Assembly (NCBI RefSeq): GCF_000003815.2
Contig: NC_049989.1
Location: 5,643,245 to 5,707,244, forward strand
Direction of reading: 5' to 3'
Origin: Branchiostoma floridae
Lineage: Eukaryota > Chordata > Leptocardii > Amphioxiformes > Branchiostomatidae
Length of the DNA stretch: 64,000 nucleotides
Shown here: piece after piece, positions 35,577 through 48,100 of the stretch
How positions within the stretch are numbered: the stretch's first letter is position 1
Layout of the letters: every line of letters starts with the position of its first letter
Notes under the pieces: model-generated
The model's input: the letters and a program-made list of their open reading frames with translations, nothing else
The model's database searches: none
Told to the model about the DNA's origin: nothing
Translations under genes and position numbers: made by a program

Positions 35577-38500
35577 GTGATTATGGACTCCAGACAGCTA
35601 ACTCTGTTGGTGCACGTAGATTGCATCATGGACATTCTACCCTCGAGCTGTCGGCGTCCAAAGTGTCGTCTGAAATCTTTCGTCGTCATCTGTTTGGCAC
35701 TTGGAGTCCTGGGAACGTGTTTGGTCCTGACTGCCTATCAGATTGACATTGATGTGTAAGTAAGCCCTTTCCCATTCATACACGTGTACAGAGAGAAGGA
35801 GGGGGAATCACGACACTTGTAGGCTGTAGGCCTTTGTTATGACAGTTCTGAGTACATTAGACACATCAGGACTTCCACATGGGCACGTATATGCGCCAAT
35901 TAACAGTCACTCACGCAACTGAATATGATTTGGGAATTTCATATCATTAGGAAATACATGTACGTGTAAAGTGTCTGCTGCCGCTGCGCCACACGGTCTC
36001 ACATATGATGAGGGAATTTCAGATCCATTTTTTTTGCGTATCTTCTTACCTGGATGTCTGACCTTCATCTATACGTATATAATGCATGATGAAACTGTTT
36101 GGACCTTTTATCATCTCGGACGATTTCAGGAGCAGTTGTTACACACACACACACAGTACAGGCCACTACTACACCAGCTCAAATTTTGAGTCATTTGTTT
36201 GCCATTGCTGTTAAAGAGACAGTAATAATCTAATGTAACGTAAGAATAGTCTTTATGACGACATATTGATCCATTGTCACGCCATAGAAACACCAAGGGG
36301 CTGCAGGCTCCTCAGACCGGTTTGTGTGAACAGAGATGAGTGAAACTCCGGGCAGATTAACGTTGTTGTAGAGAAACTGGATCAAGCGACTTAACTTTAC
36401 TAACGGCCGATTTGGTCGCGATCCCCCACGGTCCCTTTGAACACAAAGTAAGAAAAGGGAGGGGTCTACTGAATCCAATGGTCCATTGACATAACGAGAA
36501 CAAACGTTTGTAGTGTGCTGAAGCAAGACATTACCAAAATGAATACATTCTGTTTCATTTTCGTAGGATTTCGTCGAAGCGAGCTCAAGTTGGTGCAATA
36601 TTCGGTGAAACCTGGACTGCAATAAGGTAAATAAACAACCAGTTGGCTTTCCACAAACGTAGAAATCTTCGAAAACACAGTTTGTATGTTTTGAGTGACC
36701 CGCACACGTGGGTCGGCGATAGACATAAGGTTGTATAACAAATTGCGGTATACTACACTATTGTTTTATAATCGTCATGTATCCCTATGTAGTTCACGAG
36801 CGACACCAAGCGAAAGAGAGGAAGAACAACAGGGACAGCATTCTTCCAACACAGGTCAGAGCTGGCAAATAAACAAGACCGCGCTGTTGCACTTGAGGTG
36901 AGCCAATACAGAAATACGGAGACGGAATGGTTTTTAACGACAGATGGGGTAGGGTATTGTCAATGGAAAAAACTGAGGTCAAATAAATACAATTTAACGG
37001 ACAGTGAACAAGTACGTATACCCGTGTACTATAAATGTGATAATGATCCGAAAAGAGCATGACTTATTAGCTGTTTCGTCAGGATTAATCAAACTTTTTT
37101 ACAATCCCCCTGGATATGCCTGCAAATAGATATGAATAGGTCGATGAAGGTTAGACATGGCCAGGTAATAAGATCCGCCGTCACTGGTGAAAAAAATCGG
37201 ATGGTGTCTGAAACGTCTGACCGTTTCCATAATCATATCCAGTTGCCTGAGTAACACCTTGTTTTTGGCGAGGATATGAACAGCTTTGCTCGAAAAGTGA
37301 CAAAAACGATGTCCTCTCGTGGAAGTGTAACCTTATTCGTACCTGATTATTGACTTTTTGTACCCGGCCCTTTCTTTTGAGACGTTTGTGGTGGTCAATT
37401 TAATTTTGGTAGGACTATGGTCCTTCCCGTGGTGTCGCTCCGACAGCACAGGTACTTCACCATTGAAGGTGCAACACTTCAGCTCTACAGCCTTTTTGCA
37501 TCTTGGTAATGAAAATAAACTTTTTAAAGTTATAGTAGCCGAAGCACCCTCCCATGCAGGGTTGCCTATCGCGGCAATGCCGTACGGTATCACGTAAGGC
37601 ATTGCCGCGATAGTCAACCCTGTGAGGGAGGGTGAGTAGAAGTAACTCTGGGTCCAAAACGACAGACAAACATGTCCTTATTTTGAGTCATTGGCATTCT
37701 CATGAAACTAAGGTTGTAAATATCCCGTAACTCGGCCATTGTCGGTAACCTGCAAGCAGCCATCTAATTGGTTCTCGAGCTAGCTAGAAAACTACTGGAT
37801 GTAAAATAGTGTACACGGAGTGGCTCGGAAAAGACGTCGTTCCTGTGAGATAAGCACATATTATGTTTACACAGCGTGTTGCAGCTGTTGCCACAGAATC
37901 CTTGCTAATAACGTGTGGTTGTTTTGTATCAACAGACGACATCTTAACCCACTACAAACAGCCAGGAGTTTTGTACTCAGCCAAGACATCTCAACCAAGA
38001 AAAGGAGAGTCCCATTCGTGTTCAGCAACAAAAAGTCATTATACATGAAGGATGGCATGTACCACAGTCTGCCAAAGGTAAGCCAGAGGGAAACAGCTAA
38101 GCAACTATCGCTGGTTCACCTTTATCCGCAGAGTTATCTATGTCCGTTGCTTTGAATAACAGAATATTTAGTAGTTGACGGACGATGGTTTCAAATTGCA
38201 ATATTTTCAAACATTCTAGTCTAAGAACACCGTCTATCGACTTGATATCCCTAAATACTCGGTTTTAAAAATAACGGACCTATAGCTAGGTTGTCTCGCT
38301 ATTAAAGGTGAACTAGCGTTACATTTCTTACAACCAAGATTACACTACGCTAGTTCAGTGGCTGTCAATCATCCAATGTTTGATATAATTTGCATAATAT
38401 CAAAAGTGACGAACAATAGAGGCTCATATTAATGTATATCTGTCAACTCTAGGTCAGCCCTTTCAGTGGTCGGTCGTTAGGCGTGTGCAGTTTGGTTGGC

Positions 38501-40762
38501 AACGGCGGTATCTTGACTGGGAGCAAATGCGGCGAACAGATAGATTCTAGCGATTTTGTTATCAGGTAAGTTTGTTGCATATTCATCAATGATTTGTACA
38601 GTTTATGTTACTCGTTGATACTCATTAATTGTTTTGACTGAAAATTTAGAGAAAATAAAAGTCATTCCTGAAATAAGACGATTTGTTGGATACTGCATTT
38701 TCAACTCCAAACCAGGTTTAACATGGCACCTGTATGTCAGCCATATCTGGACGACATCGGCAGACGCACGGACCTGGTCACAACCAGCCGGGACAGGATG
38801 AAGTCCAAGTAAGTGGAACTTTGTACACTTTGCGGATATAGAGTGGTAGAAAGACACTGAGAAATAACCAAGATATGGGGATAGACGAAGCGAGAGAGCG
38901 ATAGTAAAAAATCAACGTAAAAAGGACAAGTCATAATCATTTTGTCTCCGTGGAGTAGTATAGACTTCTTGTAAAGTTCTTTATCTTCCTGTTCGTAGGT
39001 TCAACTCCCTGAATTCCCGAGCCGGGCGTGAGAAGTTCGTGAACCACCTGCACGACCAATACGGCCAAGACACCTACATACTGTCGGCTCCCTTCACCGT
39101 CAGAGGGAACGTAAGTACGCCTACATTTTATTGCACTGTAATATGACGAGCACCCACTGACTGTGATTCCCCGCCCCTAGTACTGACTGTGTTTCCCTGT
39201 CCCTGGTACTGACTGTGTTTCCCTGTCCCTGGTACTGTCTTTCCCTGTCCCTAGTGCTAAGCAAGTAAGTAGTGCTAACTTTGTTTCCCTGTCCCTGGTG
39301 CTGACTGTGGTTCCCTGTCCCTGGTGCTGACGGTGTTTCCATGTACCTTATACTGACTGTGTTTCCCTGTCCCTGGTGCTGACTGTGTTTCCCTGTCCCT
39401 AGTGGTGACTGTGTTTCCCTGTCCCTGGTGCTGACTGTGTTTCCCTGTCCCTGGTGCTGATTGTGTTGCCCTGTCCCTGGTGCTGACTATGTTTCCATGT
39501 CCCTGGCGCTGACTGTGTTCCCCTGTCCCTGACTATGTTTCCCTGTCCCTGGTACTGTGTTTCCCTGTCCCTGGTGCTGACTGTGTTTCCCTGTCCCTGG
39601 TGCTGACTGTGTTTCCTTGTCCCTGGTGCTGGCTGTGTTGCCCTGTCCCTGGTGCTGACTATGTTTCCATGTCCCTGGCGCTGACTGTGTTCCCCTGTCC
39701 CTGACTATATTTCCCTGCCCCTGTTGCTGAACGTGTTCCCCTGTCCCTGGTGCTGGCTGTGTTCCCTTGTCCCTGGTGCTGACTGTGTTTCCCTGTCCCT
39801 GGTACTGGCTGTGTTTCCCTGTCCCTGGTACTGACTATGTTTCCCTGCCCCTGGTGCTGACTTTGTTTCCCTGTCCCTGGTACTTACTGTGTTTCCCTGT
39901 CCCTGGTGCTGACTGTGTTTCCATGTCCCTGACAGTATTTCACTGGCCCTTAGTGCTGATTATGTTTTTCTCTCCTTAATGCTGAAGGTGTTTTCATCTC
40001 CTTATTCCCCACCCCTATCCCTGGCACTGACAGTATTTCCTTCTCCTTAGTATTGGCTATTTTCCATACCTTTAGTGCTGACGGTAATCAGCCCACTTGT
40101 TTTGACAGATCGGATCCTTACTCGGGATTCCTGAGGTGCTGACGTCTCACAACTCTTCCGCAGTTGCCCTGTTCATCAACCCCTCCCATGTGGAGAAGAT
40201 GCTGCACATCTGGAGAGAGCTCGGGCTCGATCTGTCCAAAGGAGAGACTAATTTCTCCTCAGGTACATTGCACACGTACGAATTATGTCACGGTAAGGAA
40301 GGTTATGGCAATATCACCATTTCTGTAGATCATAGGTATGCTCTGGTCGGAAAGACAGAAACATACCCGAAACCAAAGATATCAGAAGAAAATTGTAATT
40401 TCTTAAAAACTGGAGGGTGGATTCATAACCGGAATGTTGAGAGTACACGGGCAGTTCTACCAGAAGAAAAAAGGTTTTGTTTGCTAACAGTAAGCTGATG
40501 GAAACTTTTCTTTGTTTCTGATTAATGTCCAGGTTTCTACTATGCGTCCGTAGCTCTGGAGTTGTGTGATCAGATTCATATGTACGGGTTCTGGCCGTTC
40601 CGTGAGGACAGGGAGGGCCGGCCGGTCCACTACCACTACTACAAGTCCCTGGACCTCGGAGGGCTCAACAACCGCTGGCACGCCATGGATAAGGAGTATG
40701 AGAAACTCCTAGAACTTCACGATCATGGCGTGTTGCAGCTGATAAGCGGAAACTGTAGATAG
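35577..40762 (+). CDS. ST8SIA-like: Alpha-2,8-sialyltransferase (ST8Sia family)
   Basis: Golgi type II enzyme that transfers sialic acid from CMP-sialic acid to sialylated glycans. Eight exons with matching phases: 35577-35755, 36793-36897, 37936-38077, 38453-38565, 38716-38808, 38999-39110, 40109-40262 and 40533-40762, giving 375 aa, usual for the family. One membrane segment ([18 protein letters not shown]) lies near residue 35-52. Sialylmotif L ([16 protein letters not shown]...DFVIRFN) starts near residue 154, motif S ([11 protein letters not shown]...YGFWPF) lies at 301-322, and motif III (HYHYY) at 332-336. Motif VS has His349 and Glu354 (HxxxxE). Cys154, 168, 311 and 374 sit as in the two disulfides of ST8Sia enzymes. 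SSG precedes motif S where relatives usually have STG. ATG 35583 is an alternative start. Paralogue and acceptor are uncertain. AATAAA lies at 40886. Confidence 0.93.
36020..37280 (+). repeat. Two partial copies of dispersed repeat D
   Basis: TTACCTGGATGTCTGACCTTC at about 36048 matches the second half of the repeat seen at 2643-2715. ATAATCATATCCAGTTGCCT at about 37231 matches the first half. Exon 2 of the sialyltransferase lies between them, so they may be parts of one element split by other sequence or independent fragments. Confidence 0.45.
37546..37633. repeat. 88-base hairpin with 36-bp arms in sialyltransferase intron 2
   Basis: ACCCTCCCATGCAGGGTTGC and CTATCGCGGCAATGCC return inverted with about five mismatches after a 16-base loop. 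The size and compactness resemble a pre-miRNA, but a small foldback transposon remnant is equally possible. Confidence 0.65.
38098..38321. mobile_element. Palindromic MITE, family A, copy 2
   Basis: The left end has GGTTCACCTTTATCCG and the right end AAAGGTGAACTAGCGTTA, matching the copies at 7669 and 48603. It begins 20-30 bases after the donor of sialyltransferase exon 3. Confidence 0.7.
39155..40085 (+). repeat. 0.9-kb minisatellite in sialyltransferase intron 6
   Basis: About 35 degenerate units around CTGACTGTGTTTCCCTGTCC plus CTGGTG (about 26 bp), decaying toward the 3' end. It occupies nearly the whole intron between the exons ending at 39110 and starting at 40109. One reading frame gives a spurious CFPVPG-type repetitive peptide. 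Confidence 0.95.
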
Positions 40763-42169
40763 CACGGGTCCATGTGGATTCTGTAACGTATTTGTGCCTT
40801 AGGCTTTGAAAGCCTAGACAATCATCAAATCATTCTTTTAGTTTTTTGTTTATTTATCAATATTAGCTACATAATTTTGATTGATAATAAAAGTATGGTG
40901 CCAAGACATTGGGATCTGCCAAAATAATGATAATAAAGCAATATTTTTCTCAGGAACATGTAACGTTATATATATACATATCTTAACTTGTCAATGACAA
41001 AATGTATTTAAGCTTAGATCACTGACTGTACAGTTTGAGATTTTTGCGAACATATTCCTCAATGGTGTGCCGCAAACACCACAAGCGATCACAGAAAACC
41101 ACAATCGGGACCATTATGCAGTGTACATGGGGCGAGGACCTTGTGTGACGCTCTTGTTATGTTATCTATACAATTATGAGTAAGAAGTATGCAGCAGGTC
41201 TAGAATTCTTACCAGTGTGTCAAGTTATTCTGCTCGTTTCAAGATAGAAGGCTCATTGAGTGTGAGGTTGTATGATTTTGAGGATGATGAACACTTTAAC
41301 TTGAAGTATTATGAGTTTACAATGATAAAATTGTGCTATGCTACCTCAGTACTGTTATTTGAATTTCTTAATTGTGTTTAGTGCGGCCTATACATTTAGC
41401 AGTATCTATACTGTAACTGTGACTATACATCTTGCACACATACACACACAAAGTCAAAGTCAAAGATCTAATGTCACATACACTGTCCAAGGAGGTTATA
41501 TTCAGAATTAAACTGAATATAACCTCCTTGCACTGTCTGATAAGAAAACAAGAATGGAAACTGGGGAATTGGGAGATGTTTTTTTTTTTAAATAGACATT
41601 ACAGTAGCTACTGTCCTCGAAATCCAGAGAACGACGTGTTCAAATAAAGGTTTATCAAAGATTGGCTCCAAATTGTGTCTTTTTCTATCCCCAACCATAT
41701 CCCTGTCCTTAGTGCTGAATCACCATTTCTGTCTTCTCCTCAAATGTTCGACAACTACTAGTATGACCACTGATACACTTGATCAAGAATGCTCGATTCT
41801 TCTTTAACAGTTCTCTATCCTTTTCTACTTCCATTTTGAGGCTGCAAATATTTGTACCTTTGGCTTTAGACTTGAACGAATAAACGTGACCAAAATCCGG
41901 CAGTGATTAGATGACGTGTAACACCACCTGGAGAGCGGAACCGCTTAGGTCAAACCACTTTGCCCAGGGGAGGTATAAACGTATCTATTATAAAATAGTG
42001 ATGCGTTACTAAAGATATTATCAGATATTGACCTGTATCATGTATATAATGTTTTATTGTATGAAGTGGCGTTTTATCGGCGTCAATCGTTCAACCGTTT
42101 GTTTCTAGAATAGTAAGAAAACGTACAAATGGGAAAAAAATACACGTATATGCAATAGAATGTTCCAAC
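40763..42169. other. Intergenic: sialyltransferase 3' UTR, then VMP1 upstream region
   Basis: AATAAA at 40886 is the likely polyadenylation signal. A perfect hairpin lies at 41488-41530. No gene is recognised. The VMP1 promoter should lie near the right end; no TATA box was identified. Confidence 0.5.
41488..41530. repeat. Perfect 18-bp-arm hairpin
   Basis: CAAGGAGGTTATATTCAG and its exact inverse flank a 7-base AATTAAA loop. The CCAAGGAGGTTA word also terminates the inverted repeat at 42819-42899, so the two may belong to one MITE family. Confidence 0.85.
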
Positions 42170-45100
42170 ATGGCGACCCGCGGCAGATCATCGAACCACG
42201 TCGGAACTGGTGACCAAAACGGCAAGTTTGCTGCCCCAAAATACTCCTCAAGAACGGTTGCTTGGCTCAGGAAAGAGCTTAGGGCTCGTGGACTCTCTGC
42301 ATCAGGGCTAAAAGTTGATCTGGTGAGTGAAAAATGATGATTTGGGGTTTATAAATGAAGATAATGTGTGAGTGTCCATCACTTGATTCATTCATATGCA
42401 TCACGACATACATAATCTACGCAAAATCGTCATATACATTGACTTATCACAGATTAAGAAAGCCTGCTTATTTGTTTTAGTCGTTCTAGTGTGCTTGCGA
42501 AAAATATGCCCCAAACATTGCCGAGATTGTATACCGATTGGGCGAGAAAGGTGACAAAATTTGTAGCTTTTAGCGAGACGGTGATTTTTTACTTCAACGG
42601 ATTTTTTTTTGCTCTGAACATATTTTCCGCAAGTCTTCGTTCACGTGAGATTTGTAAAGCTAATAAACTGATTCATACAGGTTGTGTAAGTTAGAGTGAA
42701 AGTTTCAGAACAAGATCTGGAGATCTGTTGTAATCATCAACATACGTTTTTGTGGGAGGGGGGCTGACATGTGCATATAATATATATTGAAGCTGTTACC
42801 ATTCATGAAGATCATAGTGTTTAACCTCCTTGGTGTTACTATCCTTGTAGATCCTTTTGATCAGAGGTGTTACTGTTTATTGTACCAAGGAGGTTAAACC
42901 TCCTTGATTGTACGGATTCAACCTATTGGATTATGTTGTCTGGATATACGAGATATATGTGGTATTAATGGTCCACAAAGGTCAAAGTGCATGAAGGCTA
43001 CCCATGTAAGTAGGTCATAGTGTAAAATGGGCCATGTGTGACGACTGTACAAACAATCTCAGTGTGGCATAGGGGTCTTGCTTCCGGCTAGCTTTTTGGA
43101 ACTCCGTCACTCGTAATTGTTTCAAGTTCTACAATAACAGACTGGCTTCTGTAGAGCTTAAATTGAGTAGGTGACCCGGATATATGTTTGTCATGACCCT
43201 GGATGCTACATGCACTACATGTAACTGGACAAGCCAAAGGTAAATACGCTATAGACAGTGTTACCATGTACATACATGTATTTTAGTGTATTATCTGTAA
43301 ATCTGTGTAACGTTGAACAATCTCTGGTCTTACCACTGTCCGCTTAAGTACTGTAATTCCTGATTTTTTCAATGTACTGTTATGTTCACGGTTTTCATGG
43401 TGACAACTGTAACGTGAACTTAACATTACTGATAACAACTAGTCTGTGTAACGCAAACTCCGCTATCCGGAGCTTGTAGACTCCTCCCCGCGTGTACGAC
43501 GGGCCTGAGAAGCGCGATTAAATCAGGCTAGATAACAACTAATTCACAGCCTTTTTTGATGTGCACTTGTTATGACAGTGAACATTTAGTTCCGAGAACA
43601 AGTTAAATTTTCTCAGACCATGAAAGTTTGGTACCGAGAAGACAAACGTCACAAAGTGAATTACAGCATGCTGTAATGACATTAGGGAATAATTAACTGT
43701 AACTATAGGGAACAGGAGTGAATTATTTACCAATCCCTTTGGAGTTTTAGGTATAACGGTCGGAGGAGGTCAAAGTGTGAGGTAGATATCGATCAGTGAG
43801 TCATGCTGTAGTGTAAGTGGGGCCAGTCTCAAAGTCTACTACAACAGCAAAGTTAAGTTTGTGTTACGTGTGCCAAGCCATGAATTCACCTTGTGTTTTC
43901 AGTGAAAACCTTTTCACCTGTACTTTTTTCCTTGCAGGATGTCACATGTTTTACCTTTTCACCAATTTTTTTTCTTTTCTTTCAATTCTACAAATCAGTA
44001 TGACTATGAGTATCTGTGTAACAAAAATGGATAACTTGTACCAGTGACTTGATACAGTTGTTCTTTACTCTTAGTGTGTTGTCCATATCCCTCTCTTTGT
44101 ATTGGTCACAGTAAAAGGCAGTGGGATATATGAATGGTGTAATTGCTAAGCCAATTATCATGCTTATTTAAACAAAGTTAAACAATTTAAACAATTGTTA
44201 AGCTTGTTAATGTAGATTTTTTTTTTATTTACTTGTACATATATCTCATTACACCTTACCTGTACATGTAGGTGGCTAGGCTGGAGGAGGCAGATAAGAG
44301 TATGTCCCACACAGCAAACGACATCCATGTAAGGAGAGCACAATTAGTGGACGGAGAGGCCGTCAACTCTCAGTCTCAGGAGGAAAACGTGGCAAATGCA
44401 GGGAGTGAAAAGAGCAGGTAGGAAAAGATGTTCATACATGTAGTTCTCATGTATTTAATATGATATGTCTTACTGTGGTGTTGACATATCAAAGTATAAG
44501 ACTTACCAACGTTCTTGAGAATGTAGATATGATTTACAAATCTCATATCTGTAAGTAGGTACAACTTTAGGTGTTTGTGTATGTTGGGGGAGGGTTTCTA
44601 GCAGGAAAATATCTGAAGTCTACTAGTATGTAGACTGCATATGATCAGTATTTTCCCCATACATGATTAGAATATGGGTTACCTTTATTTTGAAGTTGAT
44701 ACTAATGTGTTTATGAAATGTTTTGACAGGTTTTGTTTATCCAAGGACATTGCATGATGTCCTTGATTTATCTTGGAATTTGGAATCAAATCTTTCTGTA
44801 CTTTGTTTTCTCACAAGGACTTCCAACTCAGAAGCGGCCCTAAAACATCAACGAGAAATGGAGAGACAAGAGCGAGAACAGATTGTGTTGTGGAGACAAC
44901 CATTCACAACCTTACAGTACTTCACACTGGAGACTGCCATACTGTTCCATGGGTACCTCTTAAGGTAAGAGGAAAATTAGAGGAAGGTATGGAGGTAACT
45001 CTACAATCAAAACAGATGTGACGAGTATTGACTAGTGTGCTTTCTACTTCTGCTTCTGGTTGTATGATAAATTGAAGACAATAAAACGACAATGCTAAAA

Positions 45101-48100
45101 CCGGTATACATTTTATTTAGGGTTTGTATGGTGTATGTAATGACATATTCTTAATAAAAACATAAAAGCTTTTTCCCCATATAACTGATGTTTGAATTCT
45201 CTTGTGTTGTTTCAGACTGATGGAAAACAAAGGAAAGGTGCTGATCAGCATTCTGCTCACTCTGTTGCTTGTTGCTCTCTACCATACACCTGGGGCCCAC
45301 CAAGAGGTAACAACCACCTGTATTCACATTCATCTTATACACCAAGGCCATGTTGATTTGATTATATGGATGACATGCTCTGGGAATCCAAAAACTGATA
45401 CGAGCGTGCGAATAAAAAAAGTTTACCTTCATCATGAAATCAAAGTTGTCAGAAAGGTTGAACAAATGACGGAACGCACAGACTTTACATGTAGTATTCC
45501 AAACCATAGATTTTGTTCTTTCAAATCTTCTTTGACCTTGTAATGTTCTATGACAGTAGTATACGTTTTCTGATATCTATTTTTGCAATCCACGGCATAT
45601 ATTTGCTTATTTTGAAGCTGCTTTGTATGATTTAAAGTATTTTGGAAATGGCCGAAAATTGATGTGCGCACGATGACATCTATATAATCAAAATCAATCA
45701 ACATGGCCTAAATATCAGTAGTGCTCTGTTGGATTGTTGGGCAAGATTTAGTCAATTCACTGCTGAAGTGATAGTTTTGTCATCAAACGCTCTCTAGTCA
45801 TGTCACAGACAGGAGAAGAAGCTACAGTGGACTTTGCACAGCATAGATTACTGAAGCACTGGTTGGTAAAATTTACATGGTTATAAGTAATATATAGGAA
45901 CACTCAAAGTATCCTATTTTATAGCATCTTTTGCCCTCCTTCTCCCTCCCCAGTATGTAGTGTTGATGGAGAAGAAGCTCCATTGGTGTGCTTACTGGGT
46001 CTTCCTAGGGATCCTGTCATCAGTAGGACTGGGTACAGGTCTGCACACCTTCCTACTGTACCTGGTAAGTACTACATTGTATGCTGGTGTACTTTTAAAG
46101 TATGAACTTTTTTGTTTATTTACTTGCATCAAGCCCATGGCCCATAAAAAACAAATACAGTACAATTAAAGGTTAAAAACTACATTGAGAAAGTGATATC
46201 TACATAATGCTGCCCAAAAGCACTATGGCAGAAGCCATAGTGCACGAGCAGGTGAATAATTTCGTTATCTGAAGACAACAGGTAGGAAGCAAATAAATGA
46301 GTGAGCTTACTGTGCTTTGCATCAAACGTGTCCGTCAGGTTGTTTATAAACAAACAACTTGTACCTGCATACCTAACATGTAAATACCTAAGTTAACATG
46401 AGTTTTTCATCAATAATCATATCTGATCTATTCTCATCTCATGTTCCCAGGGTCCTCACATAGCCCAGGTGACTATGGCTGCGTACGAGTGTTACTCTGT
46501 CGACTTCCCTGAACCACCGTACCCAGACCAGTAAGTCGTGTCAGAATTCTTTTGATTTGCAGTACACACAAACTGTGATGTATAAATATCTGTGCATATT
46601 ACACATGAGAGCTCTATTAAAAGATGATTAAAGGAAATAAGATTAAACAATGCCTAAACGATGCCTTCCTAAATTGGGCTGGGCAAAAATATTGGGTTAG
46701 GCAAAATAATGGAAGGGTTAGGCCAAAAAATTGAAAGGGTTAGGCAAAAAATTGGGAGGGTTAGGCAAAAAAATTGGAAGGGTTAGGCAAAAAAATTGGA
46801 AGGGTTAGGCAAAAAAATTGGAAGGGTTAGGCAAAAAAATTGGAAGGTTTAGGAAAAAAATTGGAAGGGTTAGGAAAAAAATTGGAAAGGTTAAGCATAA
46901 AACATCATATTGATAATGACTTTGATGCCACCTGTAGAATCATCTGTCCGGACGAGATGGAGGGAACCCCCAGTATATGGGCCATCATTGCAAAGGTTCG
47001 ACTGGAGGCGTGTATGTGGGTTAGTACATGTATCTTACATCTTTTATAGTTTGTAGCATCTACTGTATAACATCACAAGGCAGATACTATACAACGTCTA
47101 TGTACTCCTTTCTTACCGGGTATAAGTTGTTTTTTTTGGTGTGGATTCTCCTGTTGATTTGACAGATGAGGAGGCAAACAGTTATTTTCCCCTTTGCCTG
47201 ACCTGCACATGACTTTTTATGGTGAAGGAGGGGTGTGCAATTCCTTCTCCACCCTCTCGTCTGTTGGAGCACTAAGTCTCACAGGGGCAACAATTTCTTA
47301 CCGGGTATAAGTATAATGCAATGAAAGGTATACAATGGCTTGATAATTTGTGAGTTGGATGAGTATCAAGAGTTTGGATCCAAACTCTTGACCCTCTGGT
47401 TCAGAAGCTGTCTATCATTGAAATGCCCATGTTCTTATTGTTGACAGGGTATAGGTACAGCCATTGGCGAGCTGCCTCCTTATTTCATGGCCAAAGCAGC
47501 GCGCTTGTCTGGAGACGACCTGGATGAATTTGATGATGATGAGCTGGAGGAGTTTGAGGAGGTCCAACATGCCAGAGAATCTGGAAACCTTGCTCAGCAG
47601 GTGAGCTGTTTTTTTTACCTTACCTCAGCTGTCTTTTCAGTTCCATTTGTTACATGTAGTTGTGTGTGTGTGTGAGTCATTTTTCATGAAAGATGATTTG
47701 CAAATACGAGTAAAATGCTCAATATATATATATATATATATATGTGAACTATTGCAAGTCAGGAATTCGTTATGTGATATTCAACAATGTGACTTTGTTC
47801 AACAGGGCTTGAAATATCAACATAGAACCTGCGATCTGCAGAAAAATAATGAAGATTGCTTGCAGGAATATGAGCAACTTCAGGCTCAGTATCATTGTTC
47901 ACATTTCAGCCTACATGTAGTACATGTACAAGTAGCTGTGTACCGAAGCCCAAACTGCTAGTAGATATAGCTGTGTTCTAAAGCCTAAATTGCTAAGTAA
48001 CTAGTACAGTACCCTGCATCTGGGTAACCAGACACCTTAGCTGAATTACAGGCCCTACTATTCGCTTGCCTTCATAGTGGGGGCCAAGAGGATAGCGGGG

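Noticed and set aside
39121-39979. Open frames with repeating CFPVPG/DREGNTV-like peptides
   Set aside because: These are translations of the intron 6 minisatellite in different frames, not genes.
44723-44817. Alternative 5' extension of VMP1 exon 3 from an acceptor at 44729
   Set aside because: In the phase delivered by exon 2 this extension meets a stop before joining exon 3.
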